In this document: positions 46,346 to 57,600 of the stretch, piece after piece
Layout: every line of letters starts with the position of its first letter
Position numbering within the stretch: position 1 is the first letter of the stretch
From: Monosporascus cannonballus
Lineage: Eukaryota > Ascomycota > Sordariomycetes > Xylariales
Direction: 5' to 3'
Assembly: GCA_004154925.1 (NCBI GenBank)
Contig: QJNS01000005.1
Span: forward strand, 434,001 to 498,000
DNA length: 64,000 bases
Notes under the pieces: model-generated
What the model was told of the DNA's origin: nothing
What the model saw: the letters and a program-made list of their open reading frames with translations, nothing else
Databases searched by the model: none
Program-made: the position numbers and the translations under genes

Positions 46346-48526
46346 TCACCAGCCCCTTCCAGTTTTCTCTTCAGCTCCCGGCTGGATAACATGATATTTC
46401 CAGATCCTGGAAGTCATGTCACGAGAGCCAGTGGCGAATGATCCGCCCATAGGGTTCGGCGAGACGGAGATCACACTGCTCTTGTGGCCTTCAAGCCTGA
46501 GCAGGGGGACACCAGTGCGAGGATCCCAGAATTGAACGCAGCAGTCCCCGGAGCCGGAGATGATCCAGGCACCATTGGGAGTGACAGCGACGGAGGTAAC
46601 AAAATCCTGCTTTGAATATTAGCTACGGCCTTAGACAAACTTTGTAAAAATAATGACGTACTCTGTGGCCTTCAAAAGTCTTGATGTTGCCCTTAGCAGA
46701 CGGCCGAGAATTAGGAGTACCGCCACGAGGAGGTATAAGCTCCCACGTCTTGATGGTTTTGTCCAAGCTGCCGCTGACAAGGTCCCTGCCGTTGGGTGCA
46801 AAAGCGACGGAGTAGACGCCCTCGCGGTGACCCTCCGCACCTCCCAGAATCTTGACAAGATCTCCAGTTTGGATTTCCCAAACGCGGAGCTTATTGTCGA
46901 ACACGCTAGCCGCCACATACTTACTATCGGGGAACATAGCGACAGTGGTCACGCCGTGCTCGACGCTCAGGACCCGGAAGAGCTGGCCTGTTTCAAAGTC
47001 CCAGAGACGAACAGTGCGGTCGTGACTACCAGATGCAATGGTTCGGCCATCGCGAGCGAATTCAACAGAGTGGATGTCTTGCTCATGGCCGGAGAAAGTG
47101 TTTCGAATGGTTCGGCTAGCAATATCCCAAACCTGGCAGAATGATTAGCAAAGTGACCTCTTAGACCGATGGAGGGCTAGTCAGGTACTCTGATCAACCT
47201 ATCTTCACCCGTGGCAAGGTACTTGCCGTCAGGACTGAAGCACACACTTCGGATATAGCCGCGTATACTAGGGCCGACTGAATCGGCCCCAAGTACGCAG
47301 AGCTTCTCGCCTGTCGCCACGTCGTATATTTGAGCAGAGCCATTGCGGCCGGTCGCTACATATTTTCCATCAGCACTGAAGCGCACATTGAAAACTACAC
47401 TGTTGTGGTTAAGGGTGTGGACGAGCTCAACATCAAGAACGCGGCGGTGACGATTGAAAATGACGAAGTAGTTATCCGTAACTTTCTTTTGGTGCGGTGG
47501 AAGGCGATCGACCTCGAGATCGGCAAGATATATACCATCCAGAATCGCGAAGATCAAATCTGGGTCGACTCTGCTAGTGGCAAACAGAATGTTGACTATT
47601 TCCTCGTGCCCTCCGCGGGCTGCGATGTGTATTGGGGCGTCGCCGGACTCATTCTTCGAATCGGGATCGACCTTTCCAGTAGCAAGCAGAATGTTAACTA
47701 TTTCTTCGTCCCCTTCGTAGGCTGCGCTGCGTAATAGAGTTTCGCCTTCGACTCTGCCAGTAGCAAGCAGAACGTTGGCTACTGCCTGGTGTCCTCCCCG
47801 GACTGCGCTGTATAATGGTGTTTCGCCCGATTTATTTTTAAAATTGGGGTCGATTCTGCCAGTAGCAAGCAAAACGCTGACTACTTCCTGTTGTTCTCCC
47901 CGGACTGCGCCGTGTAATGGCGATTCGTCCGATTTATTCTTTAAATCTGGGTCGACTTCGCCAGTCGTCAGCAGCAACTTTAATATCGCCACATCTCCAT
48001 TTGCCGCCGCAATATGGAGTAGAGGGTTGACATTATTTTTCTCAGCATCAACCCACCCACATACGGCAAACAAACTAGTATCCCCAGCGGCACCAGAGCT
48101 TTGATTATAGCGGGACAGCAGATACTTCAGTATCTCCACCGCTCCGCTCTGCACGGCTGTTACGACGTAATACTTGAGAACGTAGACTGGTAGGCCCGAA
48201 AGAGTGAGCTTGCCTGCTGTTTCCACGAGTATAGGGAAGAGATCAGAATCTCGCCGCTTAATTGCTTCCCCAAGCGCTGTTATATCTTTGGATTTGATAA
48301 CGGAGGGGTTCATATGAGCCCCGTTTCGAATCAAATACTGACAAACCAAAACATGGCCATTTCTAATAGCCAGAACTAGTGGCGTCAATTGTCCTTTGGG
48401 CAGGGTAATTATATTCACGTCAATTCCCTGACGGACGAAGGCTTTTACTGCATCAAGGTCACCTCCGGCACATGCAGTGAAGATATCTGTCTTCTTATGA
48501 AACCCCGACATCACACACAGAAGCAT
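46346..48526 (-). CDS. Chimeric ankyrin-repeat / RCO-1 (TUP1)-type WD40 protein
   Basis: Three exons, 47,189-48,526, 46,662-47,132 and 46,346-46,606, with introns of 56 and 55 bp (GTACCT..CCAG, GTACGT..GCAG). Joined frame 690 codons, no lesions. Residues 12-322 are ankyrin repeats, the last five nearly identical 34-residue units (one of 27). Residues 336-368 are the linker found in RCO-1/TUP1 ([27 protein letters not shown]). Residues 369 to about 680 form the seven-bladed TUP1 propeller, with [52 protein letters not shown] and VQFWDPRTG. The usual N-terminal tetramer and Ssn6-binding region of the co-repressor is absent, replaced by ankyrin. I infer a regulator or effector that borrows the TUP1 protein-binding surface. 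The first ten codons ([10 protein letters not shown]) lie inside LTR-like repeat L; Met6 is an alternative start. Confidence 0.88.
47574..48070 (-). repeat. Coding tandem array, 102-bp ankyrin units
   Basis: Unit boundaries (the sequence CCAGTAGCAAGCA and variants) recur at 47,574, 47,676, 47,757, 47,859 and 47,961. The spacings are 102, 81, 102 and 102 bp, all multiples of three. The units are much more alike than ordinary ankyrin repeats, for example [20 protein letters not shown] against [20 protein letters not shown]. Confidence 0.85.
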
Positions 48527-48736
48527 ATAACTGAAGAAAGGTGTATTTAACAGGTTGCCTGACCTCTAGAAGATCCTAGCTAGAATGTGAGGGTAGCGAA
48601 CCCTCCTTTTGTACACGTAAATACAACTGTAGCTAAGAGGAAAAGATACCGGGGGTGCATAAAGTAGCCTCGTTTCAGTAGGTGATCAAACTAAGCCAAG
48701 GCTTAGCTGTTTGATCGACTTCAGCTGGGTCTGACA
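48496..48736 (-). promoter_or_regulatory. LTR-like repeat L, right copy; likely promoter of the ankyrin-WD40 gene
   Basis: Reverse complement of 23,438-23,677 over its full length, with few differences. On the minus strand it begins TGTCAGACCCAGCTG and ends GGTTTCATA, 30 bp into the ankyrin-WD40 reading frame. The TATA-like site of the left copy reads TGTACAAAAGGAGGG here. The flanks (AAAGA and CTTCT) do not form a target duplication, which suggests a rearrangement after insertion. The orientation is right for an LTR-driven transcript. Confidence 0.65.
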
Positions 48737-50259
48737 AAAGACCTTCACCAAGGAGGAGTTTCCAGACTGGACATACTACATCCCAAGGAGAGGGTCGAGC
48801 CCGTGTGGGAGTTGTTCTGCGTGCGGCTCGTTGAGCACTTTCCCGTCATTTCTCCGCGTGGTTCTCGGGAAGGTATTCAAGGCTGCTTTTGCTCCGCCGG
48901 ATGATGAGTCGAGGGAGGTCATTCTTGGGTGAAAGCTTGGCGAGCTCCTTGAATATGATTGCTAGTCAACCGGCAATCACCGTAGGAATCACCTGATAAA
49001 GGTCTACTAAGCTAAGAGCCTGTCAGTTGCCTCCAGTTTTGGATGTCAAGATGGCGAGATAGGGAGGAACGAACCTAATAAAATGGAAGTAGGTGAGCAA
49101 AATACGAGAACTCGACGGGATCCCGAGTTTTCCGCGTTATATGGCCGTATATGCTAGGTTGCGATCCTATTTTACTTGTTAGAGGTACGCAGTAAAGCGG
49201 GCTATGCCTTGGGAGGACCGTTCCTCGGAGACGGAGATGGACCCGGGGAACTGAACTCAGACACATCATTATGCTATATTCAGATCTCAGGCGAAGAGGC
49301 TGGTGTGGAGTGCAAAGACTGTGCACAAGGTGTGGCAAGCCCATGTGGCCTGGATGTGTTGTTGCTGTTAAACCCTGACGGCCGTACAAAACCGCAGGGA
49401 GCTTGCGCCAGCTGCTACTATAACGAAGCGAGTCACCCTTCTACTTCGAGAGGGCGTCGAATATGACTGAAGAGATTGCCGGACGGTGTAGATAAGTCCG
49501 GACAGGATCGAGAGGAACCGCTCACTGGGAAACAATGAATTTCCTTTCCCGCTTCGTCTGTCGAGGGGACCGTCTGACCTTCTGTTATCGAGGCGCGGCG
49601 GGCAGCCTCAGCGGACCGACGTCCCCGTCTTAATACCCGATGTAGAGGGGATCACGGAGTTAGAGAGCTCACGCATAAGCAGGACGTCATATTCGTCGAA
49701 TTATCCGTGACGACCGGCGATTGGACTCCGAGAATTCTCGTCGTGATGCGGTTTTGGACGAAGCTATTTTTAGCAGAAGTTGTTGCAGCTACTTACCCGT
49801 CCGGGAGGTGTCTCTGGGGAAAAGTATAGTCTCCCTTGCAGTGTCGTTCCTCGGTTTCTCGCCGAAGCATGCTATAACTATTCTAACTCCGCTGTCCCGG
49901 CCTCCAGAAGCGTTGCTCGTATAATGATGAGTTCCTTACAGTGCCACTAACCCTGGGCGGTTGGACGAAACGCACGGAATGAAGTTTATGGGAATAATAG
50001 AATGTCAGGACGAAAGTGATATACCAGTCATGAATCCGGTGTTTGCACGACAAGGGAACAGGAGTCACTGTACGAGAACCAGCGACCACAATGCCCTTGT
50101 GCGTATTAGAATAAGTGGTATTGTCAGTGAACAATGAGGTTGTGACTCTCTTCACCCACATGTCATTACTTTGAGTTTTCCCAAATTCTACAAGAGCGCG
50201 GTCTAGGCCCTTTCTCCTTCCACAATGTCCTTCTTAGCCGGCAGGATTTCGCTATTAGG
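48737..50259. other. Gene-poor stretch with a possible coding remnant
   Basis: About 48,740-48,925 (plus) reads like eroded protein (TKEEFPDWTYYIP, then in another frame VEPVWELFCVRLVEHFP), but I cannot name it. The remainder, including open frames 49,075-49,466 and 49,883-50,161, shows nothing recognisable. Confidence 0.4.
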
Positions 50260-50820
50260 TTGGAGCCATCCAGAGTTGCTAAGCACTTGGGGTGTTATGG
50301 TGTTGTCGTTACGCCCATATCGTGCTTGCCGGTCAAGGAGATATCCCCCTTCACCATGGAACACGATTCCGGTAGCGAGAAGGAGGCCTCGTTAAGCAAG
50401 ACCTGGTTCGAGCGCTTTGGAAAGTGCATTCCAGATGGGGGTACCGCCCTCAAGGAAAGCCAGAGGCAGGGCAAGAAGCCTGTCGAGAGCAGCAAGCGCT
50501 GCGGTGTAATCTTTGACGCAGCGTCGAGTCAGACATCCGCTCCTTACCCGGAGTCAAAAGGCGAGTGGGGATCCTTCATCAACATCCTCCGTTTCGTGAC
50601 ACAGCCCTGTGAGCATCTCACCCCCCAAGAAGAGCGATCGGCTGCCGAGAGAGTCTACTCTCGACTAAAGTTAGAAGGGAGGCTTGAAGGTCTAAAGGAG
50701 CTCGGGGAAATCCCCACCGAAGAGTTCCACTACTTGTACTCCGTCATCGACAATGAAGTTGCAAACCTCGATAAGGCCCAACATGAGGCAGGCAAGAAGA
50801 TAGATGAGCTTGAGCTCTAA
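50260..50820 (+). CDS. Hypothetical protein (186 aa, or 154 aa from an internal Met)
   Basis: Uninterrupted ORF ending TAA. From Met33 (MEHDSGSEKEASLSKTWFER) the sequence is hydrophilic, with a charged helical C-terminal half (about residues 120-186, including RVYSRLKLEGRLEGLKELGE and KAQHEAGKKIDELEL) likely to form helices. There is no signal peptide or membrane segment and no domain I recognise. The internal Met at 50,356 may be the true start, since residues 1-32 look like 5' UTR read-through. The length and consistent codon pattern make it more credible than nearby ORFs. Confidence 0.5.
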   Translation: MEPSRVAKHLGCYGVVVTPISCLPVKEISPFTMEHDSGSEKEASLSKTWFERFGKCIPDGGTALKESQRQGKKPVESSKRCGVIFDAASSQTSAPYPESKGEWGSFINILRFVTQPCEHLTPQEERSAAERVYSRLKLEGRLEGLKELGEIPTEEFHYLYSVIDNEVANLDKAQHEAGKKIDELEL

Positions 50821-51806
50821 AGGCCCGACAGAAAGGGCTCATCTAACGGATGTAGGGCGGCATGACCCCATTACTTCCCCTTTCGAGTGGCTGGGCAATG
50901 TCTCCTGTAGTATCTGGTCTTAAGCGGGTTAGCTAGAGGATTTAAATGTTGGCTAGATTTATCCTCAATATATATTGCAATGTTCCATTTTTCCCCCATA
51001 CCTATTGACTGCTGTTTCCTTGATTCCTGGTTAGTGCTCTCTTATGATCTATGAGTTATTGGGAGAGTCGCCCTAACCAAAACTATTTTGCATAGAGCCT
51101 GACAGGTTAAAAGGCAATGGGCAGACTCGGGCAGGCTTGTCGACAGAGTAGCGCTAAAACCCGGTTTTAACGCTCAACCTGTTCCGTAAGCTCAAATACA
51201 ACAACCTACGATGGTCAGAAGCAGCATAGTTTCATGCTGGATATGGGCTTTATATCAGGGCATACATTATCCTGGCACGCCACATATACCCATCACAGAA
51301 ATAGATGTAAGCTGGGGGGGGGCCACAACCTGATATATATGCAGGCTTACAAAGGGCTCTTGGCTCTACACGCGAAGTCTTGAAACATACAACCACCTAT
51401 ATGTCGCATCTTCTTCCACTTCAGGCTGCAGGGCTGAGGAAAACGACCTAATCGAAAACACGCCAAGCTTCCGGACTTCCCGGTTTGAGCACCGTCAAAG
51501 TTAAAATGTGTATTAAAGAATCAAGCATCCTTGCAGTATGTCTAGGTGGCTTACAACCATTCAACAGCCCTACCAATGAAAAGCCACCTCCGCCTATCCT
51601 TGCCTAAATGGCTACCCCGAGAAGCGGAGACGCAGCTCTTCCTGGAGATAGCTCATTCAGGAGGATCGGAAATGGCGGAAGAACTCGCATCTCGCTGGCG
51701 CCACGAGGGATGCAATACCATTAAAACCACGTAGCTTCCCCAACCCCTCAGGGCAGAGTATTCTGCATCCTTCTAGGACTGTTGATGAGGCGGGAAAGAG
51801 ATCACG
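50821..51806. other. Intergenic region upstream of the oxidoreductase gene
   Basis: About 1 kb. A short open frame (51,546-51,734) has no recognisable features. A G-run (51,316-51,323) and AT-rich patches (51,325-51,345) are present. The last part should hold the oxidoreductase promoter, but no clear TATA box stands out. Confidence 0.45.
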
Positions 51807-54065
51807 ATGGCTTGGAATGGCAGTATCCTAAGTCTGGGCCTGCTTCCGCTCCTTAGCGGAGCCGTCCCATCATTTCATCAGCTTGTCCCCCGAACATGGA
51901 ATGGCAAGGACTATGCCTGTAAATGTTACGTGGGCGACGAGTGCTGGCCGGGCGAGAGCTCCTGGGCCGAACTGAATTCCACGGTGGGAGGGAATCTCAT
52001 CGTGAACATGCCTCCCGGGGCCCCTTGCTACGAGGTATTTCCCCCTCAGCGGAACAAGCATGTGGTCATTGGCTAAATATGTGTTGTCCGTAGACGTTTG
52101 AGGGTCCGTTGGGTACCGTATCGGCTTATGACGCCGCCGCATGCGCGGAAATCACTGCGAATTTCATGAGCCAATATTGGACGTTAGTCGCCCGTGACCA
52201 TACACGCCATGCTAACCCCAAACTGACTCCCAGCGTTCAGAGTCGAACAAGCAGCGGCGCTGCTGTGGACATACTTCACGAACGACACGTGCCGTCCAAC
52301 CCAGAACCCTACCGGCTCCTGCACCCTGGGATACTATGGCGTTTATGTCATCAAGGCCCAGACAAAGGAACACGTCAAGGCGGGAGTCGACTTTGCGCGG
52401 GAGAACAACTTGCGCCTGGTCATCAGGAACACCGGCCATGATTTCATCGGACGAAGCACCGGCTGGGGTGCGTTGGTGATTAACACGCACAGCTTCCAAG
52501 ATGTGGAGTTCACAGACCAGTATACCGGACCCGGCGGCTACGCGGGAGGCGCCGTCACCATAGGAGCAGGAGTGGAAGGCCGGGCCTTGCTCGCGGAGTC
52601 CCATGCGCAAGATCCCCCAGTCCAGGTTATGACAGGAGAGTGCCCAGTAAGTCCAAGCGGGCAGTCGAGTGGCAGCTAGCGGCTAATGAGATTTCAGACG
52701 GTGGGTGTAGCTGGCGGCCTTGTCCAAGGAGGTGAGTATTTGAGGTTGCTTAATCCCTTCTCTGATTTGCCTGAGACCCAATTCAGCCAAATACTCACAC
52801 CTTGTGCCCGTCGCTTGAGCCTGGGGGCCTCTCTCGGAGTACACGAGTGCACGCAAACGCCCCTAGTCCTCCAGGAGCCCCCTGTGCTCGAAGGCTCATA
52901 TACCAAAGACATGCTAATCCTAGTCGCATGATTTAGGTGGGCATGGCCCGTTGACACCTCTGCACGGGATGGTAGCCGATACCGCTCTCTCGTTTGAGGT
53001 CGTGACAGCTTCGGGCGAGATTCTGACCGCCAACTGCGACGAGAACCCAGATCTGTTCTGGGCCTTGAAGGGAGGTGGCCCGGGAGCTTTTGCCGTTGTC
53101 CTCTCGGTAACGCTCAAAACATTCCCGGAACAGAAATCTGCCGGGGTCATCGTCAACATAAACTCGACACTGACGCAGAACGAGACGCTCTTCTGGGAAG
53201 GGGTGAGGTCGTTCCATAAATACACCAATGACTTCGTAGGTGCCGGACTTTACGTCTACTTCGAGCTTATGGCGATGCGGTTGCATATTCAGCCTTTTGT
53301 CGGCGTCGGGAAGACCCTTGCGGAGATGCAAGACATTCTGAAGCCGATGTTCGACGAGTTCGATGCCCGCGGCGTACCGTATGACACTGCCGGCAAGGAA
53401 TTTGACACTCTACGGGATCTGTACATCGACCTATTCGAAGATGAGGGAGCCGGTGGATCGGCTCTCACCGGCGGGTGGTTGTTCACCCATCAAGATGTAG
53501 CAGAGAACAACGACGAAATCATCGAAGCGTTCAAGACGGTGATATCGCCCCGCGAAGACCTGGCCGGCCAGGGAGGCATCATCGGCCATCTGTGGGATGC
53601 CGGTCACAGCACCCCGGTGTCAAACAGCGCGACGCATCCGAGATTCAGAAACGCCACCGACTTCTCCATCTCCATTCTCCCGGTACCGGTCGGCGCGAGC
53701 TGGGAGCAGAAGGAGGACTTGCAGAATGTTCTCACTAACGTCCAAGACGAGGCGATGAGGAAGGCCGGCCCGAACGGCTGTGCCTATGTCAACGAGGTAA
53801 GCGTTCGCTCCCTAAAGTCTCGCTCGTTGTCTCTTCCCTCCTTTCTCGGCCCTGCTTTATCTCTTGACCCCGACTTACCAGACCGTCCCAGGGCGACCCG
53901 TTCCAACCGGACTGGCAAGATCACTTCTGGGGCTCGGAATATCCGGAACTACTGAGGATAAAGAAGGAATGGGATCCTGAAGGGGTCTTTTACACAGTCT
54001 CGACACCGGGAACCGAAGACTGGGAGGTTATTGAGTATGGTACCCGACTCTGCCGTAAGGTTTGA
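51807..54065 (+). CDS. Secreted FAD-linked oxidoreductase (berberine-bridge-enzyme type)
   Basis: Six exons: 51,807-52,034, 52,094-52,182, 52,241-52,646, 52,698-52,731, 52,937-53,796 and 53,892-54,065. They join in frame to 596 residues; all five introns have GT-AG ends (59, 58, 51, 205 and 95 bp). A signal peptide covers about 1-20. CKCYVGDECWP follows, then the FAD-binding PCMH domain with RNTGHDFIGRSTGWG (His172) and TGECPTVGVAGGLVQGGGHG (Cys240), the two residues that bind FAD covalently in this family. The berberine-bridge C-terminus is DHFWGSEYPELLRIKKEWDP and then GVFY. Such enzymes oxidise sugars or secondary metabolites with oxygen. No metabolite cluster is visible around it, so the substrate is unknown. 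Intact. The stop codon is 11 bp before a transposon terminus. Confidence 0.92.
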
Positions 54066-54401
54066 AGGCGCAGGCGCTGGTCAAATTAAATGGCGCACCC
54101 AACCGCCCCACCATCTAAAATTCCATATAATATATACATAAATCGACATGCAATAAGGGTTATTATATACGACTTTATGAATATAAAGCTTTATTAATAC
54201 GTATTATAATAACTTTAGCCGTTAATTTAATAAGTTATGCGTTATTCTTCGCTATTAATAAAATTCTTTTATCGTTATACAATAGATATAAATATAGCCT
54301 TCTGCTGCCCCTTATTTATTATGTCTAATCCTTTTCCAGCTAACCTTATAAGCTTCCGCGTATTAATATAAGGGTTGTTCGCGATATAGAACTTAACCTT
54401 C

Positions 54402-54608
54402 TATAAGAATATAGCCCCTATAAGGATGAGACTAGTAGCTAACCAGCTATCGATCAGTCACTAACTCACTTACTAATATAAATCCACCATCTGGCAGCTA
54501 GTGGGAAACGCCAGATAGAAGTAACCTAATACATTTATTTCTTGGAATCTGCTTTATAACTGGCCGGAAATTACCTTATCCCAGTTTATAACTATCTATT
54601 ATTTTATA
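54402..54608 (+). repeat. 5' LTR of retrotransposon B
   Basis: 207 bp, aligned end to end with the solo LTR at 20,264-20,469. The TG start has become TA by RIP. It keeps the central ATCTGGCAGCTAGTGGGAAA segment unchanged. Confidence 0.9.
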
Positions 54609-57600
54609 ATTTTTCTATTTTTATTATAAAAAATAACGCGATAATTATTAAAAATAAAGCTCGCCGATTGTAAAACGAACTTAAGTTATTAATCAAAAAG
54701 ATTACCGATCGGAACTTAATTAATAAACGATTAATTACGATACGGAAATAGGCGAAAAATTTATAACGAAACTTTAATAAATAAAAGATCATGGTTTCCG
54801 AGGTTTCGAATTACCTTATATATATAATAAGGATATATTCCGATAACCGTTAATTAAATGGTCTGAAAACGGATGTAATAAAATAACCGCATTCCGAAAT
54901 TAAAGCAAAAAAGGTAAAACTTTTTAATAATAATCAGATGTTGAAAATTATCCGTTAATAAAATAAATAATATTCGAAATTATTCCGATAATTAGCCGAA
55001 AACAAATAATAATATAAATTAAAAAAATTTAATTTTATAAATTAATTACGATATTATCGCAAAAGCTTAAAAGCAATAAATAAGTACCGTATTATAATTA
55101 TTCGAAGTTTTCTAAACGTACGTCGATTAAAAAGAAAATTAAATAAAAGCTGTTACGAAAATTTACGCCAAAAAACCAGGACGAAATGCGTTTACTTATA
55201 TCTAATAGGCCGTAGGCTATATAAACGTTTTTATTACGAACGTTTAGCAATTATACCGTATTATACTTAATTATTTTAATTATAAAAAAATTAATAATAA
55301 AAGATTTATAGATTTTCATTCAGAAAAATTATATAAATCCTGATTTTTTCGATAAGAAATATAAGGAACAATTTATAGAATTATAATAACGATCCGATTA
55401 ATTGCCGTCAAATTTTTACGTTAAATAAAAATTTCTAATTAATAAAATAAAATTTCGGACATTTTTAATTCGGAAAACGATCGAGATAATAAGTATTTTA
55501 TTTTTAATTACTTTTACAAATTAATATTAAAGTTACGAAATACCTTATTATAAAAAACGTTAAATTAAAACGAACTAATAATATAGCAAATAAGATAAAA
55601 CGTTATTAAAACGTTTGGAAAAAGGCGAAAAAAAACTAATTATTTTTCACTACAGGTATTAATAAAGATAAAAAATCTTATTTTAAAGCTTTCGGAAAAA
55701 TATTTCTAAAGTAAATTAAAGGTATTATATAAAAATAATAAGGACCGCAGATATTTTTATATTCGAAAGATAAATAATTGTCGATTTAATTTCGAACGAA
55801 AAAAATCCGTACGATTTAATATCTTTAATTTTTATAAGGGTTTATTTAAATATTATAATTATAAAAAGCCAAGCTATAAAAACGTAAATTATAAAATTAA
55901 AAAAGATACGAAAACTTTGTTATCCCGATTATACGGAAACTAATTTTCGAAAACCGTATAAAACGTTATAATATATAACGATAAACTAAATTAATCTTTA
56001 AACGAAAACCTAAAAAGGAGCTAGAATAAGCGTATATATTTAGTTTATTTCGGCTAATAATTGCAAAACGGTTAAAATAAAGCCGCCTGTTAAAAAAAGT
56101 ACTTATTAAAAAAATTCGAGTGATATAATAATATAAATAAATATAAATATCAAAATATAGATAAATACGAAAAGTAAAAAGTTAATGAAAAATTTTAATT
56201 TTTAAGTAATTTTCGTAAATATTCCGATCCTTATTAGCGTTAACGACGCATATATCAAATATTATAGGGCTTACGAAATTTCTATTAACATAATAAATAT
56301 TAAAAGGAACGAACGAAAATTTAAGTAAATTTATTTTGCAATACGCCGCGATCAGAAATCGCCCGATCTTCTATTATTTAAACCAAAAATAACTAAATTA
56401 AACGTTTTATTAAATATAACTATATATTAATAATTATATAAATTATTAAAAAAGGTTAATAGGTAAGAAATGATAAATTTAACGTTTTCCAATAAGTAAA
56501 TTTATACCGTTAATTTAATAAACCTAGCCGAAAAATTAGATATTCCGCAATTCGAAAAACAGCAGGAATAAAGAATAACCGATTTTTTTATATATTTAAA
56601 ATTTTTTTGGCAAATATATTCTAAAATAGCAGCGAAAAAAATACCTTAACAGTTAAGAGCAAAACATATAATAAACCTGATTCCAGAGAAAACGTCCTTA
56701 TTCGGCTTAATATATCGTATTTCGGAAACCTAAAAAAATATTTAAAAAAATATATCCGAAAAAACTTAAAAACAGGCCGAATATATTATTCGAAACGGAC
56801 GCAAAAGTATTAATATTATTCGTACTTAAAAAGGACGACAATTTTCGATTATGCGTGAATTATAAAAGGTTAAATCTGATAATGATAAAAAATCAATATT
56901 TTTAATTTTTAATTTTAAAAATAATATATCGTCTAAGATTAACTAAGGTATTTTCGAAAATTAATCTTAAAGACATTTATTACCGTATTAAGATTAAAAA
57001 AGACAATTAGTAAAAAACCGCTTTCTAAACGCGGTATAAATAATTTAAATATACGGTTATATTATTTAGACTTATTAACGCGCTATTTATATTCCAAGCT
57101 TATATTAATAACGTATTAACTGGATTAATTAATTATACATATATAATATATCTAAATAATATAATTAGTTATTCTCAAAATAAAAAAATATTCAAAGTAT
57201 TTTTAGTTAATTTATAAATAGTTATTATAATATTAACTATTTATTAAAAAGTTTATATGCGAATTGTTTTTTTTAAAAAAATAAAGTTTTTAAGATTTAT
57301 AATTAATATCGATAATTTAAAGATAGATCGCCAACGAGTCGATAATATTAAAATATAATTAAAACTAAAATTAATTTATAATATTTAAATATTTTTGTGA
57401 TTTGCAAATTTTTATCGGAAATTTATCGTTTATTGCTTACGTATTATCGAACTTATTATTAAATTTTTGAAAAGGGCGTAAATCAAAGGTAAAACAATAG
57501 AATTCCGATTACTCGAAAAAGTTAAAAAAGCGTTCCGAAATTTAAAAAATACCTTTTAATCGGCAATTATTTTTCGATATTAGGATAACGCCAAAAATAT

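Noticed and set aside
23438..54076. The island as a Starship-type giant transposon
   Set aside because: No tyrosine-recombinase (DUF3435) captain gene is seen at either edge, the borders coincide with ordinary TIR and LTR elements, and core genes such as SEN2 are inside.
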